From NCBI GenBank assembly GCA_030386875.1, contig CM059567.1:54978020-55042019 (forward strand): DNA of 64,000 nucleotides, read 5' to 3'. Shown one piece after another: positions 38,256 to 50,136 of the stretch. Each line of letters opens with the position of its first letter. Position 1 is the stretch's first letter. The notes beneath the pieces were generated by a model that did no database searches, was not told the origin of the DNA, and saw only the letters and a program-made list of their open reading frames with translations. A program made the position numbers and the translations under genes. Source of the DNA: Morinoia aosen (lineage: Eukaryota; Arthropoda; Malacostraca; Amphipoda; Talitridae).

Positions 38256-38628
38256 ACGTGTAGTTAAAGATTAGATTAGTCGTTAGTTTTAGCCTCCCTA
38301 CCCAGCCACAAATGCGATCCAAAGAGAGAAGGAGGAAGGCACCATTTAGTATGGAGTTAAGGGAACGCGGAATCTACGCAGAAAGGCATAGAAACAGTAA
38401 GTTGTGAAAGAAGAACATGAAACAAGACCAAAGTTGAAGAGGAAAGTAGTAGGTGATCAAGAACAGGACAGCAGTGAACCGAAAAAAGGTGGTCCTTAAC
38501 ATAACAAAAATATTTTATTTCAACAAAAAAGAAGGCATGCCTAACTCTCAGCTCGGGCCCTGACATTGTCCCCCTGGGAGCGCTAGTTCCCACAGATACA
38601 ATAGTTGTATCCCCCTGAACGTGTAGTT
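38256..38628 (-). mobile_element. SINE-like family copy 10, full length with 10-bp TSD
   Basis: ACGTGTAGTT at 38256-38265 and 38619-38628 flanks the 353-bp insert. The 3' tail is AAAGATTAGATTAG and the 5' end retains GATACAATAGTTGTATC and CCCCCTGA. This copy shows the TTAGATTAG tail type in a full-length, target-duplicated element. Confidence 0.95.
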
Positions 38629-39160
38629 CAATCTTCCCAAAATCAGTTTACTGGAAACGCTTCGCACGGTCTGGATTTACTCACCGGTGAAAAATCTAAC
38701 CAGCCAGAAATGCGGACGAAAATCAGTTACACCAACATACTTAGTCTCGCAAATCTGCCGAGCTCTCGGTTGAGTACAGGCGAAGGAAGACACATCGCCG
38801 CTTGTGTAAGCAGGGACGTGTTGACTCAAGCTCAAGTCGATCACCAACCAAACAAGAGGGTTAATTTCTCCAAAACTGACTGCGCAGCTCTTTTGATTCT
38901 CCGTTTTTCCCTGGAATCGACGCCAAGACTCCTTAATCAGTTACCTTATGTTCTCCACCATTAACGATTACCGTACATTTGCCGTGTTTACATTCAGCGC
39001 ATTTGGAAGCACTTACTATTCCCAAAGAATGTGCCAGAAAGGCGCTCTCAAGCGTTACACAAACGTACCAGCGAGAGATCTTCGAATGTAATACTTCAAG
39101 TGGTTTTCTGAAACCCTGTACAACTCTGCATATTGCACTCGATCTTCTTAATAAGCTAAT
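38629..39160. other. unannotated non-coding stretch
   Basis: A 119-codon plus frame (38605-38964) begins inside the retroposon end and continues through here. It has no recognisable domain, so it is not called. Confidence 0.4.
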
Positions 39161-39400
39161 CTAACACGTTGACTACGATGGATCAAAATGAAGTTCAATA
39201 TTCAACTCAAATTCAAGTCAAAGTTATTAGCAATTACACAAATACCAAACATTAACTGGGTCTATTAAATTCCATTCATTTTAAAAGAAAGGCTGGCTTA
39301 GTGGACTCTCAGCACTGCAAGGAAAATACTCGACCATTTCCCCATGGCTCACACATGCCACACCTCACCAAGGAAGTAAATGTAAATGCTTTTTTTCATA
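39161..39400. mobile_element. possible degraded piggyBac-like MITE
   Basis: The left end CTAACACGTTGACTACGATGG resembles the TTAA-CACGTTGACTGCG termini at 1492 and 5354. The following AAGTTCAATATTCAACTC resembles the inner part of the 5354 element. The right end was not found. Weak call. Confidence 0.35.
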
Positions 39401-40645
39401 TTTAACTCTTAATCCTAGCACTTAGCCGACGCATATAGTTTTTTATTACTATTAACGTAGCTAAATTCACATTGAAATAAATGTGTTCACACCTACCTAA
39501 AAATTAGCCATAAAACACAGTAGTCTCAATATTATATCGTTATAGATTTATGAGACTATATAAAAAGCAATTTTTCTTCGCATCAATACCCTAACAAAAC
39601 CCCAAAATATTTTCGCTAGCCACCAATATAATAGAAACACGAACGTAAAACCTAACGAAGAATGAGCGTCAACCGAATAAAAATTTAAAACGAAACATTT
39701 TTGGAACAATAGATTTCTTACTAATAACAAAAAGATCAAAACTAGAAGACTAGTTCACATTTCATGCAAGCGGAAATCACAGTGATCGATTCTCGAAGAG
39801 TAAGTTAACTAATATTCAACGGCCACCTCATTTCCCAATAAAATTCTAGCCCCCGGCCGTGGGAGTGTAGTGGCGGTCTTGTGATGCTAACAGCAGACAA
39901 CCTAAACACTGCCCCCAACTGCCTCCGCTCAAAAACAAACACTTGAGTAGGGGCTCCTTCGAGTATTGCGCTTCCCATAGGAGCTTAATGTCGGTACCGG
40001 AAGGGGAATGCCCGTATAATTCCACTCGACCACCGGAAAATAAAAAAACCACAGAGAAGTGGAGGTCACGTGATTGGTGACCGCAAGTAAACCTGCAGTC
40101 TCAACTCTGCTGAGAAACAGAAAGAAGACGATAATTACATTTCAAGCCTTTCCGAGTATTGGCGCTTGTGTAGAAAATTACAATCGTCCTACTTTAAAAC
40201 TTCAACTTCAGCTCGAGATTACAAAAATAACAGGAAATGTATCGGAGTATTCACGCACGGTTCCGTGGTGGCTGTTTCGTCGACGGAATTTCCCACCAAT
40301 TGAGATGGCATGGGTCCTAAAATGTGTTCCCATAACATGGCTGTTCGACTTTCTTACTCACACCGGCGGTGAATTTACGCAGATAGGAATACAGTAATTA
40401 CAGAAAGAACTGCCTCTTGTATATTAAAATTGTGCCAATGAACTTCTTGCTGCAAGTCTATCAGGACTGATCCAGAGAAATAACTTAATGCAAAAAGGCT
40501 GGATATGGGAAGTTCTGTTATGCGTAAATAATGCGCTAAGTTTATTTATGAGAGTAAATGACCATAAAAAAACATGTGAAAATTATTTCGTATTCGCTCT
40601 CGCTCACCTCCAGATAAAATATAAAGACAGAATCTTATATCATAG
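39401..40645. other. unannotated non-coding stretch
   Basis: Bases 39850-40040 are GC-richer and of higher complexity. The 107-codon plus frame at 40074-40397 and the 68-codon minus frame at 39846-40052 have no recognisable features. Confidence 0.4.
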
Positions 40646-40972
40646 GTCGAAAGGAGGATTGATTGATTGATTATAAGCAAGTTTCAGCCTCCCTAACCAT
40701 AACAAAGATGTTCAAAGAGAGGAAAGAGGAAAGCACTATTTAGTAAGGAGATAAGGAAAAGCGCTATCTATGCAGAACGTGCATAGAAGGTAGTTGAGAA
40801 GGAAGGTTATGAAACAAGATAAAATTTGAAGAAAGTCAGAGGTGCTGAAAAACAGGACAGCAATGAACCGAAAAAATAATGGTCCTTAACAAAACAAAAA
40901 CATGTTATTTCAACAAAAAGAAGGCCAAAGGCCCAAACATTTTCCCTCTGGGAGCGCAAAGTCGAAAGGAGG
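40646..40972 (-). mobile_element. SINE-like family copy 11 with 12-bp TSD
   Basis: GTCGAAAGGAGG at 40646-40657 and 40961-40972 flanks a 303-bp insert. The 3' tail is a third type, ATTGATTGATTGATT. It is 5'-truncated after CTGGGAGCGCAAA. Confidence 0.95.
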
Positions 40973-41456
40973 CGTAGCCTCATAATATGTACAACATTTC
41001 GACACCGCGGTCAGCCAACAGGAGTGAGCGACGACGGACCGTCTAGCAGGCGTCATAAGACGCACCAGCTGACAGGCAGGCAAGCGACGCTAGCATTCCA
41101 TGGCAGGCTGTGTGCGACCCTGTGGCCGCTGCTGGACGTGCGACTCGTCTACACTGCACCCCTAGCACTGCACTGCTGTTACGCGGTACTCCTAACTCTC
41201 CAGTCATTCAAGTCAATCGCATTCATTTCCTCCTTCAACCTAAATCAATTACAGAAACAAAAAATTCCTAGAAATATAGACAATGATTAGATTCTTCATC
41301 GAATCACATAGCCACCGCATCCAGGAGACAGTTAAATCTTTAAGTAGCAAGAAAAAGAAGAAGATGAGGCAGTAACATTTAAAGAAGAGCAACACCTGTA
41401 GACCTACGTAGTTGTCTTCTGAGTGATGTCTATAGGCCTCCGTGCGACTGCGGGTT
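40973..41456. other. unannotated non-coding stretch
   Basis: CpG-rich in 41005-41180, where an 88-codon plus frame (41024-41290) runs. No splice-paired coding signal or family match was seen. Confidence 0.4.
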
Positions 41457-41590
41457 AGATTAGACTATAAGTTACATACTTTGAGCCCCCTAAACCAGAA
41501 TAAGGTGCTTTCATAAGAGAAAGGAGGAAAATACCATTTAGAATGGAATTAAGGGAACGGGAAATACACGTCATGAGGTGTGTCCCCACA
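41457..41590 (-). mobile_element. SINE-like family copy 12, 3'-end fragment
   Basis: Only the tail-proximal third is present: TTAGATTAGACTATAAG, then GAGCCCCCTAAACC to GGGAACGGGAAATACACG. It is 5'-truncated at about 41570, where the hairpin at 41571-41603 begins. Confidence 0.8.
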
Positions 41591-41603
41591 CCACACCTCA
41601 TGA
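41571..41603. repeat. perfect 12-bp hairpin
   Basis: TCATGAGGTGTG and CACACCTCATGA pair around TCCCCACAC. It lies exactly at the truncated end of a retroposon fragment. It may come from the family's GGTGTGTTCCACAC segment or from a foldback at the insertion junction. Confidence 0.65.
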
Positions 41604-42971
41604 GGATTCATCAATGGATAAACCTTATGAGGGAAGGATACTACTGCGACAAAGTGAACAGAGGAAAATGCGGAATTAAACTGAATTGAAAATTTTTCTG
41701 TCAAAAATAAGCTGATGGGAACATATAGAACACGACAGCCTAATGTCTCGGGGGCACTAGCGCGACGTGAGAAGAACCTACACCTGTCCCGCCGCGTCGC
41801 GTCCTGCAGCGCTCGCTCGCAGCATCTGTATGGAGCGTTGCTGCACCCAAATGTGAAGTTAGCGAGTGTTGAGTGGGACCTTGAGGAAGTGCACCACATC
41901 TGGCGTCACCTGTCACGCATAGCCTCGTCACGAGTACGGCATATGACTAGCTATAGCAGCACTGTGCCAATTATTGTTCGCGACAAATCTTGTGACATGT
42001 CAGTAATGCGGCTTTACAGCAACGTAGCACGGCTTTCACATGCTATGACGCTTAGCTCATTAAAACAATTTTCATGAATAGCATGCGCAGTGTTCCATCA
42101 AAAATTGCTCCTGTAATCACACCCGTAACGAACATGCGTGCTTTGTTGTACAAGTGATGCTGCTTAAATTTGCCGCGTTAAATCAAAGCCTAAATATACA
42201 TGGCTAACACGCTTACGTTAAATGATCGTGACAAAGGATGGCGTAGTATATAATTACTAATTCAACCTTCATATTTTTTCAATAAACAAACATCAGCTTG
42301 AGGTCATGACAATGTGCTCTGGATAAGCAAAAGAGCCTAATAAAGTTAGCAATCATCTCTCAGAAAAATGACTTGTCAAAATTACTAAAGTAACTAAAAT
42401 CTTCATAATTGGCACCAACATAAAGCAGACTAAAATATCAGAAGGTAGTGAAGTGTTTAACAAACCCAAATAATAGAATTTTCAATGACCCTCAAAAACA
42501 GAGTACGAATATAGTGAAGAACAAGAACCCAGCAAGCTACAGAAAAAAAAGGAAAGTCAAGGCAATAGAGAACTTTCACAGAATTAAAGCAATCCAACAA
42601 GTGCTTCACTTGAGGCGCTATGAATACGTCCGTGCTCAAAATAGAGTTAACAGTTTAGTTTCACCGAGGTACAAGCAGGGGCTCCATAGCGGTTCCTGCG
42701 CAAACACCCACTTCGACCTAGATAGCGCTCGGTCGTACATCGCGCTAGTAGTAAAAAAAACTAGGACACCCTACGGGCAAATGAGGCAGAATTACTTACT
42801 ATATTGGTTCTTTAGCAATAGAGCTCGTAGACACGTCAGCGTGAACGTGGAGACGTGAGTAGTTAAGAAAGGTAAGAAAATTTCTAAGTGCTCGAGACGC
42901 CAGCAATTCATAACTTCGTACGTTCTATACAAAAAATGTATGCAAAATCCACGACGTTAATATAAGTAACC
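41604..42971. other. unannotated stretch with CpG-rich segment
   Basis: Bases 41705-41940 are CpG-rich and open in plus (41715-42077, 120 codons) and minus frames. A 136-codon plus frame lies at 42448-42858. Neither has a recognisable domain. The second is the longest unexplained plus frame outside repeats and is only a weak coding candidate. Confidence 0.35.
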
Positions 42972-43093
42972 AAACTACTATTGAAAAAGTTCGTACAGGA
43001 AATAGGTCGGGCGATTCAGCACGACACATACGCGAATAAGAGAGAAGCAAGATAATCTATCTAAAGATACTAGAACTTAACCAACAAAAATCA
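42972..43093. repeat. dispersed 122-bp direct repeat, copy a
   Basis: AAACTACTATTGAAAAAG through AACCAACAAAAATC is repeated at 44412-44533 in the same orientation, at about 90% identity by eye. The two copies are 1440 bp apart. Confidence 0.92.
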
Positions 43094-44040
43094 CCATGCG
43101 CTCAACAACGAGTAACCAGCCTAGCGGACAGAATTAGAAATTGCGCAAGGAGCGGCGCAGCAGAGCCAGGACACCGCAGATTGACACATCGGTACCAGTA
43201 GCAGCATCATCACCCCGTCATTAGCAATGCGGACAATAGCAAGTGCTATAAGAGAAACAATGCGACACTGCCTCGCTCCGTTTCCTTCTGCAAGAACGAA
43301 CGCTAGCTCGGCAAGAGACACCCCGTTTGTCGTGGAAAAAGGATAATAAAAGTTGAGAAGCCACTAATTCTGCAAACCGTCAGAGCGCGACATATCAACT
43401 CAGGAAGAAAAATAGCACACTCCTTAAAATAAACGAAGTGAACACAGCAGCTTTTGTGCAACTCAGAACAAACTCGTATCATACAATATATATTCATAAA
43501 AGAACGGAGAAGGATAAGGTCATTGGTCATCTCAAAAACATATGGCAATGCAAATGGAAGTATATTTTGGTACGCTGAATGTAGAAAAGTCTAAATCTGT
43601 TAATAGAATTAATAAATCGGAATAAGAATTCTTTTAAAAACACTTTCGGAAAGATATACAAATATGAGGGAAGTGTGGCTACAAATACTTTACCACTGCA
43701 AGACAAAAAGGCAAACACTACTATGGTACAACCCAGGCACCAACGCTTTTATCAGCGAATCAATGAACAATTGCCTTCACGTAATTTTAAAAGTGATCCA
43801 TGCCGCATTATTTCACGTTCAAATACAAATAATATTAGATATTACTTGTATGTCTAAATAGATAACACGTTAAATAAAGGTACCAATAGGCTGCCAACTC
43901 AACGTATCAGCCGACACAGCGGCCACGCGAAGAAGCCATTCGATGGCTATGTTGAAGTAGCGTACTTCTCCGAGACTCGAAATGAGCTGGGGAACTCAAC
44001 AGCTGACTGACACGCACGTCCGGAGTTCATGAGAGAAGGT
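43094..44040. other. unannotated non-coding stretch
   Basis: Minus frames at 43121-43321, 43303-43548 and 43527-43718 tile the region but are short and featureless. No gene is called. Confidence 0.4.
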
Positions 44041-44390
44041 TAGATTTAGATTATAAGTTAGTTTGAGCCTTCCTGAACACCATCAATCTAAAGAGAATAA
44101 GGATCTAAAGAGAATAAGGATGAAGGATGGAGTTAAAGGAACGGGAAAAACTATGCTCAAGGTGTGTTCCACACAAGATCCTCTTCAGATAAAAGCAGCA
44201 ATTTAGCAAGGATGTTCAAGAAACAAAATATAATTATTGAAGAAGTAATAGTAGTAAAGAATTAGTATTAGTAAAAATAGAACAGCAGAGAACCTACAGA
44301 GATGGTCCGTAGAAACACTGAAAATGTATTATATTTTAACAAAAGGCGTTCCAAACCTTTAGCTCGGTACCTCATATCTCCCTCCTGAGA
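44041..44390 (-). mobile_element. SINE-like family copy 13, near full length
   Basis: Starts TTAGATTTAGATTATAAG and ends near CTCCCTCCTGAGATC. It retains the GGTGTGTTCCACACAAGATC segment. GATCTAAAGAGAATAAG is locally duplicated at 44086-44118. Its right end lies about 20 bp from the 122-bp repeat copy b. Confidence 0.85.
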
Positions 44391-44411
44391 TCTTGAAACA
44401 CAGAAAACAAA

Positions 44412-44533
44412 AAACTACTATCGAAAAAGTTCGTACAGGAAATGGGTCAGGCGATTCGGCACGACACATACGCGAATAAGAGAGGAGCAATATAATCTAT
44501 ACGGGGATACTGGAAACTAACCAACAAAAGTCT
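44412..44533. repeat. dispersed 122-bp direct repeat, copy b
   Basis: Second copy of the segment at 42972-43093, starting AAACTACTATCGAAAAAG. Confidence 0.92.
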
Positions 44534-45162
44534 TCATCTTAAATAACATATGAGGAACACCAAGTCTGCACGATGTGCCAAGCTTATGGAGACAAACAGA
44601 CACAGGTATTCTCAGTGCTACTAGACGCAGCAATTAATTAGATTTTTATTAATTAAAGTACATTGCTAATCCGTGCGACAAACAATCTAAAAACACATGA
44701 ATAACATCATCAACAACCAGGCGTCATTTCTGATAACATTATCAGTAGATCACTGTGTGATCTCATTAAATCGACGATATGAAACCTCCTCACGTACTGA
44801 TATGCCATCACGACAGTTTTCTAAACGAGTAGAGAGAAACGAGAAAGCGATTTATACACGACACGGCTTCGATTAACATTTCATTTTGTTGAACAGAAAT
44901 CAACACAACACAAATGTCTAAATATGTACGCAGGGTGTTCATAAAGCCTTCCTTAATTAATGAAATTAACTCTAACATAATAGTGGAGATAACCGTAAAA
45001 CTTTCACATTCTTTTAAGCAATTACTAACGTTTTTTAATATTCCGAAAAAGTACATTGTGATCACTATATTCGCCCGCTGTGTTAAGAATTAGAGTAATG
45101 GTGCCATTACGAGAGAAAACCAAGTGTGTGTTATGGGCACCACGAAACTAAGTTAAAATATT
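44534..45162. other. unannotated non-coding stretch
   Basis: An 85-codon minus frame at 44808-45065 is AT-rich and has no recognisable family. Nothing else was seen. Confidence 0.4.
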
Positions 45163-45605
45163 ACTATTGACGGTATCCATCAGACGTTAAAAGCATTAAT
45201 AGACCGTTACAAAGATTTCACTGCGCCTGGAAGTGCTGCAGATCGTATAAGATACGGTTCACCCAGTGTGAGTGATGCATCCGTGGATGCGGCTCGCGAA
45301 TCCTTCCCTTCCAGCTTAACTTTCCGGATGCAACCTTCCTCGACCACTAGATTGTGTAAGAACTCCCAACAAAATGGCCAGCACGTCCCCAGATATTACC
45401 CTTCTTGAGTTTTTCTTCTGTTTTTTTGTAATGGTAAAGTGAACAATACACATCTACTTAAGGTTGAAACCTCCAAGGCGAGGACGACAGCTCCAGCAAC
45501 GGTAACTTCGGATACGTAGAGGAATATCTGGAGTGAAATTGAATTTCGCTTAGAGGTACTTCAGGCAACATAAGGAGCATGTGTTGAAATTTATGAGCAA
45601 TTAAA
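45163..45605 (+). pseudogene. mariner/Tc1-type transposase remnant, internally deleted
   Basis: Frame 45163-45408 reads IKALIDRYKDF-like, then GSAADR, then GSPSVSDASVDAARESF before a TGA at 45406. This resembles the helix-turn-helix N terminus (LI.RF.ETGS..DR...GRPSVSD) of mariner-type transposases that are abundant in arthropods. About 100 bp further on, 45490-45600 reads RNIWSEIEFRLEVLQAT, then GACVEIYEQ, with two in-frame stops, like the C-terminal tail W.EIEYRLDVLRATNGAH.E.Y of the same family. The central DDE catalytic region, some 200 residues, is absent. The element is inactive. The assignment is from remembered family patterns and would need a profile search to confirm. Confidence 0.6.
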
Positions 45606-47420
45606 AAATCTTTTTTTCGTTTTCGTTAAAACTTGAGCAAACCTTCTCCTTTTCCTAGCATGATTTCTTTGTAATAAAAATCTAAAAACCTGGTACAGAC
45701 TAGCAGCATAACCAACATACAACTGATAAAACTCATCAAGGCCTACTCAAAGCTCTGAGAAACATGTTAATAATGAAGCATTTTTTACTCGCAAAATAAA
45801 CGTATTCACCCTTCAACATCCCATATGACTATATATACGGTCCTCTTTCGGAAATAGATTTAATATATTCAATTTCTAGTTACATTTGTACCATAACTTA
45901 TTCTTCGAAGTTCACTGCGGATTATCAGTTCTTTTTTCATTCTGAAACTGGTGACAACGTGATGCCAGTGCCCCGTCAAGTGAAGGTGGTTTTCATAGGA
46001 GTAACATGAGTGTAAAAATGTTGACGTAACAGAGTTAAAGGACTTGAATAGTCTTACCAATACAAGGACGAAACTAATCACACACTAATTTGAACCTTGA
46101 AAATTACCTACAAAATCACAGTTCCCCCTCAGCGAAACTGATCAAATGATAAATGATAAAGAAGTAGCACAGAGCTCTGAAGTTCACCAACACACTTCAC
46201 TAATATTTCATCTACTATATCTCATTTTCTTTCGTACCTTGCAGACATTTATAAGCTCATTTTTCGATCGTTTACTCGAAAATGACGCAAAAAATTTTCC
46301 AGGCTCGAATCACCAGATGGAACGAAAACGCAGAAGGCTTTAATGGAGAAGCGCCCTATTAAAACAACCGAGCAGGGCTCTTTTATTGCGACCGGAAATA
46401 ATGAAAGTGGCCGTGATATTTTTCCTCACGAAGTCTTTAATTGTACCATCCCCCTAGACAAGACATTCGGACATAATCTATTTCAGCACAAGTTTAATTG
46501 AAAATCAAGTTAAATTCAAAGGAAAATAAGTATTTTTATAAAGTAATATCAGCTTCCAATAATGAAAGCTACTCGACAATTGAGATACAATTCATACAAT
46601 TCCGACTAAGAGCTCGCAGGTCGGGGCACATGATTCTACAAGGATAATAATAAACTCAGTTAACTAAAACTTAGGTCAGAGACTATTTAATTTCGTAAAT
46701 CTACCTTTCTACAAGGAGCGTGTTTATGCAATTTTACAGCGTTTTAAAGTTCACTCATAAAATGAGCATGAAAGTCAAGTAACGGGTATAACCTGTGTAA
46801 CAAAAATACGCATAACTTCATTGTAGGTTCATTATTTTCATTAAGTACAGTCATACACAAGCAGAATATTTCGCTTCAAAGTTCTAAAAACCTCCATCAT
46901 TAGTGCTCGAGTCTATACCAAAGGAATATTGAAATTAACATAACGTAATATTTTCAATAACTTCCTAAAGGGAAAATAGAACTTACATGACTTGAAACAC
47001 GCAACATTTTCCATGACTTCATTAAGGGAAAATACAACTTCGATTATTTGCCTTTTACGCCTTTAATTCCAATTCGAGCAGAAAATATTTGAGAGAGAAA
47101 GCTGTGGCACGCAACAGGCGAGACCAGCGATGAGAGTACATTAGAGAGAGAAAGCCGTGTGACCTGAGACGAGGGAACATTTGAGAGGGATGAAAGCAGT
47201 GCGACCAGCGACGAGGGTGCGGGCAGGAGGAAGCGGCAGCGGAGTTGCGGGCAGTAGCGCCACTACACACACAGGCCGAGCAGCGGCCGAGTGAGCGGAG
47301 CAGGTGCTGGCTATCAGGTGTGATGAGCCGCCGCGCGAAGGCATCAGGTTCAGGGTCAACCCCTTCATCGCATACTTTTGTGTTCATGCACACAACGGGG
47401 AAACGATGCGTTCTGCTGCT
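45606..47420. other. unannotated stretch with CpG-rich segment
   Basis: AT-rich to about 47090. Then 47180-47350 is a GC- and CpG-rich islet with purine-rich near-repeats (GAGAGAGAAAGC twice, about 50 bp apart). Frames of 65-137 codons on both strands overlap there and are attributed to composition. Confidence 0.4.
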
Positions 47421-47704
47421 GCACAAGCTTGCTACATTGCAACGCTCGCGCGTGTTACCTTGCATCAACCTTTACTCGCAAAAAATACAGTCCTGTGCTG
47501 ATGGCCGATGCTTTCAGTTTGTCGTCGGTTAATCCATATCATTTTACCTTCTAGATGCAGCACAAGCTTGCTACGTTGCAACGCTTGCGTGCTGTGAGTG
47601 CGTGTGGTGGTTTGCATTAACCTTTACTCGCAAAGAATACAGTCCTGCATTGAAGGCTTAGGCTTTCCGTTTGTCTTTGGTTTATCCTAGTCGTTTTTTA
47701 CCTT
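47421..47704. repeat. two-copy tandem duplication, 139-bp period
   Basis: GCACAAGCTTGCTACATTGC (47421) and GCACAAGCTTGCTACGTTGC (47560) start two copies. They share AACCTTTACTCGCAAA, AATACAGTCCTG, TTTGTC and TTTTACCTTC segments. Confidence 0.92.
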
Positions 47705-47817
47705 CATGAATTATCTAACGAACGAATGAAAAAAAAAATACAAAGTAAAAAGCATTTCATACGACCAAGGAACGAAACCCAACACACTAAAACCTAGGAA
47801 CGAAACAATTCCCTACA

Positions 47818-48219
47818 TTTTTAATGAGAATTATTATTATTATTATTATTATTATTATTTAAGAAACTTTTAGCCTCCCTTAACCACGACAAAGATGTTC
47901 CAAGAGAGGAAAAAGGAAGGCACCATTTAGTATGGAGTTGAGGGAACGTGGAATCTATGCACAAGGTGTACAGAAACAGTAAGCTAGGAAAGAAGTTCAT
48001 GAAACAAGAAAAAAGTTGAAGAAGAAAGTAGTAGGTGCTGAAAAACAGGACAGCAGTGAACCGAAAAAAGATGGTCCGTAAAAAAACAAAAACCTATTTT
48101 ATTACAACAAAAAGGAAGCCTACCTAACCTTTAGCTCGGGCCCACACATGGTTCCCCTGGGAGCGCTAATTCACATAGATACAATAGTTGTATCCCCTTG
48201 AGGGGTTTTTAATGAGAAT
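47818..48219 (-). mobile_element. SINE-like family copy 14, full length with 14-bp TSD
   Basis: TTTTTAATGAGAAT at 47818-47831 and 48206-48219 flanks the copy. The 3' tail is about ten ATT units followed by TAAGAAACTTTTAGCC. The 5' end is GATACAATAGTTGTATC, CCCTTGAGGGG. It is very similar to the nested copy at 30587-30951, so both are probably recent. Confidence 0.95.
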
Positions 48220-48523
48220 CAACAGATCCTTTCAGAGTGCTACTAGGAAGAACACGCATTAGCCATGTAATTTGAACTATACTACGGAATACGTCTCAAG
48301 TTAAAAAATAAATACGGGTACGATATTTTCGAATCTAATTTCGAGAAGTACAGAATGATGTTATTGAATAGTTTACATTAACGAACCAATAGAGTAGATA
48401 CTACTGACTTCTTCGAAGACCATCGTGCATCAAGAGGCAGTTAACTCTAGCCAGCGTATTCATGTTTCACGAGAGCATAATTCATCAAACGTCTCAGTTT
48501 TGTAACTTTTTAGGAATATTATT
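48220..48523. other. unannotated non-coding stretch
   Basis: No feature was recognised between two retroposon copies. Confidence 0.4.
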
Positions 48524-48870
48524 AGATTAGATGTTCGTCCCAGCCTCCCTGAGCCAAAACAAAGGCGTTCCACCGAGGGGAAAGAGGAAGGCACCATTTA
48601 GTGTGAAGTTGAGAATGGCGGAATCAACGCACAAGGTGCATAGAAACAGTAAATTGAGAAAGTTCATGAAACAAGATAGAAGGTGAAGAAGAAAATAGTA
48701 AGCGCTGAAAACAGGACAACAGTGAACCAAAAAAAGTCAGTGACAAAACAAAAAAATATATACTATTTCAACAAAAGGAAAGCCTACATAACCTGTGGCT
48801 CGGGACCACACATATTCCGCCAGTGAATTTGTGTGGAATAGTTACATTCCCAACAGAAAAGTTACATTCC
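48524..48870 (-). mobile_element. SINE-like family copy 15
   Basis: Tail TTAGATTAGATG, body from CAGCCTCCCTGAGCC to CTCGGGACCACACATATTCC. The 5' terminal region is rearranged: GTTACATTCC is duplicated at 48840 and 48863 where the GATACAATAGTTGTATC hairpin is expected. Confidence 0.85.
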
Positions 48871-50136
48871 TTTGAGGAGGAGCGAAATTATTACAGCCCC
48901 CAAAATAACACCTAAAGCAACGTGCCTATCCATATCGGTCTCAATGAGAACTGTGTGGAAGAAGCAGCAACTTCAGTCAATGCTAACGTATGTGAGCTAA
49001 ACTAGGCAGCGTGGGGGACAGCAAAATAACATTATCACTTAATTTTTACTTCAATAAAAATTGATAAAATCCTCTTGTATGGTTATTTCATCCATAGCGT
49101 TAGGCAGGGACCAAACTGTACGTTACCCAAAAAAGCAATTTGCACCTAGCATCACACAAGGGTAGCTTAACAACGAAGGCAGACGGAGCTGGTGGCATCA
49201 GAACATGCAAGGACTAAGGGTGGAAGGACGGGATTTGGCCGCACACGGCATTCCTCTGCAGCAGCAGCAGCGGCAGCAGGTGGCGTGCCTTGACATAACA
49301 AGGGTCGCATTTTTCAAACAATTCAGATCGATGTAGCTGTACCGACGGTAGTGTGAGGTTTTCTGTCGATTTGGATGCGTTATGTGATATTATTTGCTTA
49401 CCGAAAATAATCAAGTTGAAGCCAGATCAAATTTGGCTTGTGAACATCTGGTAAACCTGCAGGGCTGCTGATTGAAAAAAAGCTCTATCTTGGAGGTTTT
49501 ATTAAAATTCTGTAGCCTAGCTATGTCGGCTGACATTATGCCAGCTGCACTGTTAAAATGATGTGAACTGTTTGAAGAACAAGTGCCACGATGATCACTG
49601 TACAAGTTAATCAAATTACGATGCATCTTTGAGGCCGACAACTAAGAAATGGAAGCTTAGGGCAGCGTTACTACACGAATCACGAGTCATAACAAAGCTT
49701 GAACTCAGCATGTACTACTAACCCGCCCGCACGATTATCGAATTGTTTTAAAATGAACTTCTGCATTGCTGTTTTCGGCAAGCAGATTAAATGGAAAACA
49801 TTCGTTTGTCTTGCCTAGACCCTACCATGCTAATAGAACCAAAACACAACACGCTTCACCTAGTCCTACAGATATAGCATGTCAAGATGGTTGCTGAACT
49901 AAGTTTACATTTTTCCTAACAATTATCACGTTTGCAACAGCTTCCCGCAAAACAAAACGTAAAAAAGAAGAGACTCAAATAAGAGACCTATTTGTTGTGA
50001 GAAACAACAACAACCATAACGTCATACTCAAATGAGTCATTAGAGTAACCGATATAGAGCCCAAGCATGCAGTACATACAGATAAAGCTACCGCAACAAA
50101 ATTAAGAAGTCATTAAAATGACGCAAACCGATCTAC
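48871..50136. other. unannotated non-coding stretch
   Basis: Two adjacent minus frames (49214-49414 and 49411-49641) and a GCAGCAGCAGCAGCGGCAGC run at 49258 are the only points of note. Neither frame has a recognisable domain. If the gene on the minus strand continues, this is intronic or flanking DNA. Confidence 0.35.

Noticed and set aside
41715..42077. 120-codon plus frame in a CpG-rich block
   Set aside because: Opposite-strand frames are equally open; no motifs.
42448..42858. 136-codon plus frame
   Set aside because: Basic, Asn/Lys-rich composition as expected from AT-rich chance sequence; no family features, promoter or splice context.
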